This document shows positions 1-6,900 of a DNA stretch of 6,953 nucleotides, in pieces. The stretch spans positions 1 to 6,953 of the forward strand of contig DATNNN010000036.1 in assembly GCA_035601815.1 (NCBI GenBank), read 5' to 3'. A program made the position numbers and the translations under genes. The first letter of the stretch is position 1, and every line of letters begins with the position of its first letter. Source of the stretch: DATNNN01 sp035601815. GTDB taxonomy: Bacteria > Pseudomonadota > Alphaproteobacteria > Rhizobiales > Xanthobacteraceae. Below the pieces are notes generated by a model that searched no databases, had not been told where the DNA came from, and saw only the letters and a list, made by a program, of their open reading frames with translations.

Positions 1-228
1 GACCGAGCGCTTGTTGCGGTTGATGGCGTGGTAGTAGGCCGAGCTCAGGTTCTCGCCGCCGGGCCCTTGGACGAACGGCGGGCCCCAGGGCCGCGTCTCG
101 TCGCCGCCGCCCGGCCGCTCCACCTTGATCACCTCGGCGCCGAGATCGGCGAGCAGCTGCCCGGCCCAAGGGCCCGCGAGCACGCGCGCGAGCTCCAGCA
201 CCTTGATTCCGTCGAGGGGAGCAGCCAT
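1..228 (-). CDS. CaiB/BaiF family (class III) CoA-transferase, N-terminal 76 residues only
   Basis: The reading frame opens at the ATG at 228 and runs off the left edge, so only 76 of the usual 380-450 residues are visible. The start is typical of the class III CoA-transferase family: 'PLDGIKVLELARVLAGPW' near residues 4-21, then 'LLADLGAEVIKVERPGGGDETR' around 25-46, and 'NRNKRS' at 70-75, which is the family's conserved nucleotide-binding N-terminal fold. The catalytic Asp lies beyond the window. Family members move CoA between carboxylic acids by a ping-pong mechanism in the cytoplasm. Because the gene follows gcdH and bioB in the same direction, the likely reaction is succinyl-CoA:glutarate CoA transfer, as for the Agrobacterium CaiB protein and human SUGCT; this substrate is inferred from context only. 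The ATG lies 10 bases after the bioB stop. I see no convincing Shine-Dalgarno sequence, so translation may be coupled to bioB. There is no in-frame alternative start in the short gap. Confidence 0.93.
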   Translation of the reverse strand, partial: MAAPLDGIKVLELARVLAGPWAGQLLADLGAEVIKVERPGGGDETRPWGPPFVQGPGGENLSSAYYHAINRNKRSV

Positions 229-238
229 GCGGCGCGTG

Positions 239-1234
239 TCAGGGTTCCAGCGGCACGAGACCGAGCTTGTCCATGAGCCTCTGGTCGCGATCACGGTCGG
301 GGTTGGGCGTGGTGAGCAGCTTTGGCCCGCAGAAGATGGAGTTGGCGCCGGCCAGGAAACAGAGCGCCTGGGTTTCCTCGCTCATGTCCTCGCGCCCCGC
401 CGAAAGGCGGACGACCGACTCGGGCATGGTGATGCGCGCGACCGCGATGGTTCGCACGAAGTCGAGGGGGTCGATCGCGCCGGCGCGTGCGGCCGGCGTG
501 CCTTTGACCCGCACCAAGAGATTGATCGGCACGCTTTCCGGATGCTGCGGCAGGCTCGCGAGCGTTGCGATCATACCGACGCGGTCGTCGAGCGACTCGC
601 CCATGCCGACAATGCCGCCGCAGCAGACGGCAATGCCGGCTTCGCGCACGGCGGCGAGCGTGTCGAGGCGGTCCTGATAGACGCGGGTGGTGATGATGTG
701 GCCGTAATATTCCGGCGAAGTGTCGATGTTGTGATTGTAGTAGTCGAGCCCGGCGCGCTTGAGCCGGCCGGCCTGGGCCGGCGTCAGCATGCCGAGCGTG
801 GCGCAGGTCTCGAGGCCGAGCGCGCGCACGCCCTCGACCATGGCGCACACCTGCTCGAGGTCGCGGTCCTTGGGCGAGCGCCATGCGGCGCCCATGCAGA
901 AGCGGCTGGCGCCGCCGCGCTTGGCGGCCTCCGCCGCGGCGAGCACGCGGTCGAGGCGCATGAGCTTTTCCGCCTTCACGCCGGTGTCGTAGGAAGCGCT
1001 CTGCGGGCAGTAGGCGCAGTCCTCCGGGCAGCCGCCGGTCTTGATAGAGAGCAACGTCGAGAGCTGCACCTCGCGCGGATCGAAATGGAGCCGATGGATG
1101 CGGGCCGCCTCGAACATGAGCTCGGGGAACGGCAGTGCGAACAGCGCCCGCACCTCGGCACGCGTCCAGTCGTGGCGGACAAGGCCATAAGGATCAGTGC
1201 CGCCTGCAGCCGGCTCGATGGCGATGCGTGACAT
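239..1234 (-). CDS. bioB: Biotin synthase BioB (radical SAM)
   Basis: This 331-residue protein converts dethiobiotin to biotin by inserting sulfur, the last step of biotin synthesis, in the cytoplasm. The radical-SAM motif CPEDCAYC gives Cys69, Cys73 and Cys76 for the [4Fe-4S] cluster that cleaves S-adenosylmethionine. The ligands expected for the auxiliary [2Fe-2S] cluster are also present: Cys113 (RFCMGAAW), Cys144 (CATLGML), Cys204 (CCGGIVGMGE) and Arg276 (RLSAGRE). Further BioB signatures are 'YYNHNIDTSPEYY' near 165-177, 'ITTRVYQDRLDTL' near 181-193 and 'LLTTPNPDRDRDQ' near 306-318. Length and all key residues are normal, so the enzyme should be active. The ATG at 1234 is supported by an AGGA ribosome-binding site 8 bases upstream. 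No other bio gene is in the window; instead bioB sits between gcdH and a CoA-transferase gene. It probably has no promoter of its own and is read from the gcdH side. Confidence 0.98.
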   Translation of the reverse strand: MSRIAIEPAAGGTDPYGLVRHDWTRAEVRALFALPFPELMFEAARIHRLHFDPREVQLSTLLSIKTGGCPEDCAYCPQSASYDTGVKAEKLMRLDRVLAAAEAAKRGGASRFCMGAAWRSPKDRDLEQVCAMVEGVRALGLETCATLGMLTPAQAGRLKRAGLDYYNHNIDTSPEYYGHIITTRVYQDRLDTLAAVREAGIAVCCGGIVGMGESLDDRVGMIATLASLPQHPESVPINLLVRVKGTPAARAGAIDPLDFVRTIAVARITMPESVVRLSAGREDMSEETQALCFLAGANSIFCGPKLLTTPNPDRDRDQRLMDKLGLVPLEP

Positions 1235-1242
1235 GCGGTTCG

Positions 1243-1246
1243 TCCT
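1243..1246 (-). promoter_or_regulatory. Ribosome-binding site of bioB, overlapping the gcdH stop codon
   Basis: Read on the minus strand, the junction is TAGGACGAACCGCATG. The TAG is the gcdH stop (1247-1245), and AGGA is a Shine-Dalgarno core 8 bases before the bioB ATG at 1234. The stop codon and ribosome-binding site share bases, an arrangement typical of translationally coupled operon genes. It supports the chosen bioB start. Confidence 0.7.
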
Positions 1247-2459
1247 AGAAAAACGCCTGGATGCCGGTGATGGCGCGGCCGAGGATCAGCGCATGGACGT
1301 CGTGGGTGCCCTCGTAGGTGTTCACGGTCTCCAGATTCATCACGTGGCGCATCACATGATATTCCTCGGCGATGCCGTTCGCGCCGTGCATGTCGCGGCT
1401 CATGCGCGCGATGTCGAGAGCCTTGCCGCAGTTGTTGCGCTTGACGATGGAGACCGCCTCGGGCGGGCAGCGGCCCTCGTCCATAAGGCGCGTCAGGCGC
1501 AGCGCCGCCTGCAGGCCGAGCGCGATCTCGGTCTCCATGTCGGCGAGCTTCTTCTGCACGAGCTGGTTCGCCGCCAGCGGCCGGCCGAACTGCTTTCTCT
1601 CCAGCGTGTAGTTGCGCGCGGCGTGGAAGCAGAACTCGGCGGCACCCATGGCGCCCCAGGCGATGCCGAGGCGGGCGCGGTTGAGGCAGCCGAAGGGGCC
1701 CTTGAGGCCGGACACGTTGGGAAGTAGCGCACTTTCCGGCACCTCGACGCCCGTGAGCGAAATCTCTCCGGTGATCGACGCCCTGAGCGACAGCTTGCCC
1801 TCGATCTTGGGCGTGGTGAGTCCCTTCACGCCGCGCTCGAGCACGAAGCCGCGAATCTCGTCGCCGTGCGCCGCCGACTTCGCCCACACCACGAACACGT
1901 CGGCGATGGGCGCGTTAGTGATCCACAGCTTCGTGCCGCTCAGGCGATAGCCGCCGGAAATCTTCTCGGCGCGGGTGCGCATGCCGCCGGGGTCGGAGCC
2001 GAAGTCGGGCTCGGTAAGCCCGAAGCAGCCCACCCACTCGCCGCTCGCGAGCTTGGGCAGATATTTCTTGCGCTGCGCCTCGTCGCCGTAGGCGTAGATC
2101 GGGTGCATGACCAGCGACGACTGCACGCTCATGGACGAGCGGAAGCCGGAATCGACCCGCTCGATCTCGCGCACGGCAAGGCCGTAGGACACGTAGCCGA
2201 GGCCGGCGCCGCCATATTCCTCCGGGATGGTGGCGCCCAAGAGCCCGAGCGCGCCCATCTCGTTCACCACCGCGCGGTCGAACTTCTCCTCGCGGAAGGC
2301 CGCGACGATGCGCGGCATGAGCTTCTCCTGGGCGTAGGCGCGCGCGGTGTCGCGCACCTGGCGCTCGTCCTCGGTCAACTGGCTTTCCAGGTCGAAGGGG
2401 TCGGCCCAGTCGAAGCGCGCCTTGGCGGCCTCGGGCTTCTTCGCATGCGCCTTGCTCAT
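1245..2459 (-). CDS. gcdH: Glutaryl-CoA dehydrogenase (acyl-CoA dehydrogenase family)
   Basis: This 404-residue FAD enzyme oxidises and decarboxylates glutaryl-CoA to crotonyl-CoA, passing electrons to ETF, in lysine, tryptophan and glutarate catabolism. Its sequence follows the known glutaryl-CoA dehydrogenases closely: 'REIERVDSGFRSSMSVQSS' near residues 97-115, 'GCFGLTEPDFGSDPGGM' at 144-160, 'GPFGCLNRARLGIAWG' at 254-269, 'KRNNCGKALDIAR' at 340-352 and 'NTYEGTHDVHALILGRAITG' at 380-399. Glu383 in YEGTHD corresponds to the catalytic base. Glu100, Arg107 and Tyr382 match the residues associated with binding and decarboxylating the glutaryl carboxylate, so the decarboxylating form is expected. 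The frame could open 16 codons earlier, at 2507. I chose the ATG at 2459 because AGGAG lies 7 bases before it and the extra residues resemble no family N-terminus. It is the first gene of a tight operon with bioB and a CoA-transferase gene. Confidence 0.97.
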   Translation of the reverse strand: MSKAHAKKPEAAKARFDWADPFDLESQLTEDERQVRDTARAYAQEKLMPRIVAAFREEKFDRAVVNEMGALGLLGATIPEEYGGAGLGYVSYGLAVREIERVDSGFRSSMSVQSSLVMHPIYAYGDEAQRKKYLPKLASGEWVGCFGLTEPDFGSDPGGMRTRAEKISGGYRLSGTKLWITNAPIADVFVVWAKSAAHGDEIRGFVLERGVKGLTTPKIEGKLSLRASITGEISLTGVEVPESALLPNVSGLKGPFGCLNRARLGIAWGAMGAAEFCFHAARNYTLERKQFGRPLAANQLVQKKLADMETEIALGLQAALRLTRLMDEGRCPPEAVSIVKRNNCGKALDIARMSRDMHGANGIAEEYHVMRHVMNLETVNTYEGTHDVHALILGRAITGIQAFF

Positions 2460-2466
2460 GGCTCTG

Positions 2467-2471
2467 CTCCT
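2467..2471 (-). promoter_or_regulatory. Ribosome-binding site that decides the gcdH start
   Basis: On the minus strand AGGAG is followed by 7 bases (CAGAGCC) and the ATG at 2459. This good Shine-Dalgarno match with normal spacing favours this ATG over the upstream in-frame ATG at 2507. Confidence 0.75.
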
Positions 2472-2486
2472 AGCTTCCCGATACGT

Positions 2487-2492
2487 AGCATA
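2487..2492 (-). promoter_or_regulatory. Possible -10 element of the gcdH-bioB-CoA-transferase operon
   Basis: TATGCT on the minus strand matches the TATAAT consensus at four of six positions. It would start transcription near 2480, giving a leader of about 20 bases that includes the AGGAG site. No good -35 hexamer stands 16-18 bases upstream, so the call is weak. It is offered because the promoter of this operon should lie in the short spacer between gcdH and the divergent gene. Confidence 0.25.
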
Positions 2493-2517
2493 ACTCCACG
2501 GGGTCACCAGCAGCGGG

Positions 2518-2546
2518 TTGGCCTCGCCCCTTCATCCAAATACAGT
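2518..2546 (+). promoter_or_regulatory. Candidate promoter of the SAF-domain oxidoreductase gene, possibly leaderless
   Basis: TTGGCC (2518-2523) and TACAGT (2541-2546) each match the sigma-70-type -35 and -10 consensus at four of six positions and are separated by exactly 17 bases. Transcription would be expected to begin about 6-8 bases after the -10 box, at about 2552-2554, which is the ATG itself. No Shine-Dalgarno sequence precedes that ATG, consistent with a leaderless message. The match is modest, so this is an inference. Confidence 0.35.
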
Positions 2547-2553
2547 GCGCCCC

Positions 2554-3912
2554 ATGAACCTCGCCCGCCTCCTGAAAGCGCGCGCCGCCGAGGGCCGGCC
2601 GGTGCGCGTCGGCGTCATCGGCGCCGGCAAGTTCGCCTCCATGTTCCTGGCCCAGGCCCGCACCACGCCCGGGCTGCACGTGCTCGGCGTCGCCGATCTC
2701 GACGTGCAGCGCGCGCGCGACGCGCTTGCGCGCACCGGCTGGGGCGACTCGGCCGTCGCCGCCGACTTCGACACCGCGCGCAAGAGCGGGCGCATGGCGC
2801 TCACCGACGACGCCATGGCGCTGATCAAGTCGGATGCCGAGGTGATCATCGACATCACCGGCAGCCCTGCCGCCGGCATCCGCCACGCGCTTGCCGCCTT
2901 CGACCACGGCAAGCATTTCGTCAACGTAACGGTGGAGGCCGACGTGCTCGCCGGCCCGTTGCTCGCGGAGCGGGCGCGCCGGGCGGGCGTGGTCTATGCG
3001 CTCGCCTACGGCGACCAGCCGGCACTCGTCTGCGAGATGGTGGACTGGGCGGAGGCCGCAGGCTTCCGCGTGGTCGCCGCCGGCAAGGGCACGAAGTATC
3101 TCCCGGCCTACGAACGCTCCACGCCCGACACGGTGTGGCAGCACTACGGCCTCACCGCCGAGGAGGCCAAGGCCGCCGGCATGAACTCGCAGATGTTCAA
3201 CTCCTTCCTCGACGGCACCAAGTCTGCGATCGAGATGGCGGCGATCTCCAACGCCACCGGATTGCAGGCACCGCGCAGTGGCCTCGCCTTCCCGCCCTGC
3301 TCCGCCGATGATCTGTCGCGCATCCTGATCCCGCGCGCGGCAGGCGGCGTGCTCGAGGAAGCGGGCCTCGTGGAAGTCGTGTCGAGTTTGGACCGCGACG
3401 GGCGGCCCATCGCCCGCGACCTGCGCTGGGGCGTTTACATCGTGTTCGAGCCCGGCGACGAGCGCTCCGACTACACGCGCCGCTCGTTCCGCGAATACGG
3501 CATCGTCACCGACTCCTCCGGCCGCTACGCGTCGCTCTACCGGCCCTATCACCTGATCGGGCTCGAACTCGGCATCTCGGTCGCAGCCGCGGCGCTGCGC
3601 GGCGAAGCGACAGGATCGCCCACCGGCTTCCGCTCCGACGTCGCGGCGATCGCGAAAAAGGCCCTCGCGCCGGGCGACATGCTCGACGGCGAAGGCGGCT
3701 ACACGGTCATGGGCAAGCTCATGCGCGCCGAGGATTCACTCGCCGCCGGCGCGCTCCCCATCGGCCTCGCGCATAAACTGAAGGTGGTGCGCCCGGTCGC
3801 CGAGGGTGCTGTGGTGCGCTGGGACGACGTCGCGGTGCCGGACAGCGACACGGTGCGCTTTCGCCGCGAGATGGAGCGCGCCTTCGCGCCGAAGAAATCG
3901 GCGGCGGCGTAG
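2554..3912 (+). CDS. NAD(P)-binding oxidoreductase, homoserine dehydrogenase-like with C-terminal SAF domain
   Basis: This protein of 452 residues belongs to the family often named 'predicted homoserine dehydrogenase with SAF domain' (COG4091 type), sometimes mislabelled FlgA because of the SAF domain. A Rossmann fold opens at residues 18-28 (RVGVIGAGKFA), followed by 'LGVADLD' at 44-50, which ends the second strand, and 'VIIDITGSP' at 97-105. The middle region (about 150-345) holds 'YGDQPALVCEMVDWA', 'AGKGTKYLPAYERSTPDTVW' and 'YRPYHLIGLELG', typical of this family and unlike true homoserine dehydrogenase. A SAF-like domain occupies about 365-432. It is expected to be a soluble cytoplasmic dehydrogenase; I cannot assign a substrate, and a role in threonine or methionine synthesis should not be assumed from the name. 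The ATG at 2554 was chosen because the Rossmann strand begins shortly after it; an upstream TTG at 2518 is possible but falls inside the candidate promoter. It is divergent from gcdH and convergent with the RND gene. Confidence 0.88.
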   Translation: MNLARLLKARAAEGRPVRVGVIGAGKFASMFLAQARTTPGLHVLGVADLDVQRARDALARTGWGDSAVAADFDTARKSGRMALTDDAMALIKSDAEVIIDITGSPAAGIRHALAAFDHGKHFVNVTVEADVLAGPLLAERARRAGVVYALAYGDQPALVCEMVDWAEAAGFRVVAAGKGTKYLPAYERSTPDTVWQHYGLTAEEAKAAGMNSQMFNSFLDGTKSAIEMAAISNATGLQAPRSGLAFPPCSADDLSRILIPRAAGGVLEEAGLVEVVSSLDRDGRPIARDLRWGVYIVFEPGDERSDYTRRSFREYGIVTDSSGRYASLYRPYHLIGLELGISVAAAALRGEATGSPTGFRSDVAAIAKKALAPGDMLDGEGGYTVMGKLMRAEDSLAAGALPIGLAHKLKVVRPVAEGAVVRWDDVAVPDSDTVRFRREMERAFAPKKSAAA

Positions 3913-3914
3913 CC

Positions 3915-6900
3915 TTATTCCGCCGCGACCGGGCGCTCTTGCGCGGGCGCCGCCTCGGTCGGCCCGAGGACCGGCTCTTCCTCGCCCACGGCCTTGGCGA
4001 GCCGGCGGTCGAAGCGATCGAGATAGAGGTAGATCACCGGCGTGATATAGAGCGTCAGCAGCTGCGACAACAGTAGTCCGCCGACTACGGCGACGCCGAG
4101 CGGCTGGCGCAGCTCCGAGCCCGCGCCGGCGCCGAGCGCAATCGGCAGCGAGCCGAAGATCGCGGCGAGCGTCGTCATCATGATCGGCCGGAAGCGAAGC
4201 AGCGCCGCCTCGCGGATCGCCTCGAGCGGCTCCATGCCCTGGCGGCGGCGGTCGATGGCGAAGTCGACCATCATGATCGCGTTCTTCTTGACGATGCCCA
4301 CCAGCATGACGATGCCGATGATGGCGATCACCGACAGATCCATTTTGAACAACAAGAGCGTCAAGAGCGCGCCGATGCCCGCCGACGGCAGGCCCGACAA
4401 GATCGTGACCGGGTGGATGAAGCTCTCGTACAGGACACCGAGCACGATGTAGATCACGAGGATCGCCGCGATGATGAGGAGCGGCTGGTTCGACAGCGAA
4501 TCGCGGAACACCGCCGCGGTGCCCTGGAAGCCGCTCGAGATCGAGGCGGGCACGTTCGCCTGACGCTCGATCTGCTGGATCGCTGTCACCGCGTCGCCGA
4601 GCGCGACACCGGGGGCGAGGTTGAAGGAGATGGTCACGGCCGGCTGCTGCTGCTGATGCGCCACCTGCAGCGGGCCGGTGGTGGAGCGGATGGTCGCGAT
4701 CGCTTCTATCGGCACCACGCGGCCGTTGCCGGTGCGCAGATACACCTGCGCCAGGTCCGAGGCGTCCTTCTGGAAGGCCGGCGCGTTCTCGATGATGATC
4801 TGGTACTGGTTGTTCGGCGTGTACAGCGTCGCCACCTGGCGCGTGCCGAACTGGCTATAGAGCACGCTGCGCACCTGATCCTCGGTCAGGCCGAGTGCAG
4901 CCGCCTTGTCGCGGTCGACGTCGATGGTGAGTTGCGGGTTGGTGATCTGCAGGTCCGACGTCACGTCGCGCAGCATGTCGAGGTCGGCGATCTTGTTGGT
5001 GAGGATCGGCGCATAGGTGTAGAGCGCCACGGTGTCGGAGCTCTGCAGCGTGTACTGGTACTGGCTCTTCGAGACGATGCCGCCGACCGAGATGTTCTGC
5101 ACCGGCTGGAAGAAGACGTTGACGCCGGCAACCACGCTGACCGACTGGCGTAGCCGCTGCAGAATCTGGAAGGCGGTGAGCTTGCGTTCACTCCTCGGCT
5201 TGAGCGCGACGAAGATGCGGCCGGTGTTGCTGGTCGGGCTGATGCCGGTGGCGCCGGCGGCATAGACCACGTACTCCACGTCCGGGTCCTTGCGCACCAC
5301 GGCCGCAACCTCGCGCTGGTGCGCCGCCATGGAGGGGAAGCCGATGTCGGTCGCCGCCTCCACCGTGCCCATGATGAAGCCGGTGTCCTCCACGGGGAAG
5401 AAGCCTTTGGGAATCCAGGTGTAGAGCCCGACCGCGAACAAGATGGTGGCGAGCGTGACGCCGAGCGTGGCCGGCCGATGGTGCAGGACGAAATCAAGGC
5501 TGCGGCGGTAGCCGGCGAGCGCGGCATCGAACACGCGCTCGGATTGGCGCAACAGCCAATTCGGCCGTTTGTGGTGATCGACCTGTTTCAGTAGGCGCGC
5601 GCACAACATGGGCGTGAGCGTCAGCGACACGAAGCCGGAAACCAGGATCGCCACCGAGATCGTCACCGCGAACTCGCGGAACACGCGGCCGACGACGCCG
5701 CCCATGAACAAGACGGGAATGAACACGGCGACCAGCGATAGCGTCATCGACACGATGGTGAAGCTGATCTCGCGCGCGCCGATCAGCGCCGCCTGGAACG
5801 GCGGCATGCCGCGCTCGACGTAGCGGTAGATGTTCTCCAGCACCACGATCGCGTCGTCGACCACGAAGCCGACGCAGAGCGTGAGCGCCAAGAGCGTCAT
5901 GTTGTTGATCGAATAGCCGAGCGCCCACATCGCCGCGAAAGTGGCGACGATGGAGAGCGGCAGCGCCAAGGACGGGATGATGGTGGCGCGCGCATTGCGC
6001 AGGAAGAGAAAGATCACCATCACCACGAGGCCGATGGCGAGCCCGAGCGTGAACTGCACGTCCTCCACCGACTGGCGGATGGAGACGGAGCGGTCCATCA
6101 GCACCTGGATGGTGACGGCGCCCGGCACCTGGGCGCGGTACTCGGGCAGATGCTTCTTGACGAGGTCGACCACCTCGACGGTGTTGGCGTCCGGCTGGCG
6201 GTAGATGGCGAGGTTGATCGAGCGCGTGTCGTTATACCAGCCAGCGATGCGCTCGTTCTCGACCCCGTCGTCGACGGTCGCGATCTCCTTCAGCCGCACC
6301 GGCGCCCCGTTTCGCCAGGCGACGACCACCTCGCGGTATCTCGCCGCGTCCTTGGTGCCGAGGCCCATGTCGAGGGTGAGATTCTGCTTCTGGCCGCCGA
6401 TGGTGCCGGTCGGCGTGATGCTCGATATGCCGGCAACGGCGGCCTGTACTTCCTGCATGGAGATGCCGCGGGCGGCGATGGCGTCGGGATTGAGCCGCAC
6501 GCGCACGGCATATTTCTGGCCGCCAAAGATGTTGACCTGGGCGACGCCGGCAAGCTGGGAAATCTGCTGGCTGATGATGGTGTCGGCGTACTCGTGCACC
6601 TCCGACAAGGGCATCGTGTCCGACATCACCGAAAGGAACAGCACCGGCGCATCCGCCGGGTTCACCTTGCGGAAGCTCGGCGGCACCGTCATTTCGATCG
6701 GCAATTGCCGCTGCGCCACCGAAAGGGCGGACTGCACGTCGAGGGCGGCGTTGTCGATGTCGCGGGCGAGATCGAATTGCACCACGATCGAGATCGAGCC
6801 GGTGGTGCTGGTGGAGGAGATCGAGGTGATGCCGGCGATGGTGGCGAGCTGGCGCTCGATCGGGGTCGCCACCGACGCCGCCATGGTCTCCGGGCTCGCG

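Noticed and set aside
125..1231. Long plus-strand open frame (368 codons) opposite bioB.
   Set aside because: It lies wholly antisense to a clear bioB, has an Arg/Ala/His/Gly-rich composition typical of shadow frames in high-GC DNA, and shows no recognisable domain.
2460..2553. Operator or riboswitch between gcdH and the divergent gene.
   Set aside because: Only a 6-base palindrome (TACGTA, 2482-2487) stands out, which is expected by chance. I found no longer dyad and no room for a structured leader.
1866..3311. Long plus-strand open frame (481 codons) spanning part of gcdH, the intergenic spacer and part of the oxidoreductase gene.
   Set aside because: It overlaps two well-supported genes in other frames and the promoter region, and has a low-complexity Arg/Gly/Ala-rich product. 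The length is explained by the scarcity of stop codons at high GC.
2470..3552. Minus-strand open frame (360 codons) opposite the SAF-domain oxidoreductase gene.
   Set aside because: It is antisense to a gene with clear Rossmann and SAF signatures, and its product resembles no family. It is a composition shadow.
3901..3926. Inverted repeat GCGGCGG ... CCGCCGC across the convergent stops, considered as a bidirectional terminator.
   Set aside because: The arms are 7 bases with a 12-base loop and no T run on either side. They are explained by Ala GCG/GCC codons at the ends of both proteins, so the sequence does not support a terminator.
4640..4660. Short CTG/CAG triplet run in the RND gene coding for four Gln residues.
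   Set aside because: Four codons in frame within a periplasmic segment; too short to call a repeat expansion or a slippage site.
4413..5153. Plus-strand open frame (246 codons) opposite the RND transporter gene.
   Set aside because: The RND frame is continuous with conserved motifs throughout; the antisense product is rich in Arg, Asp, His and Val with no domain or ribosome-binding site.
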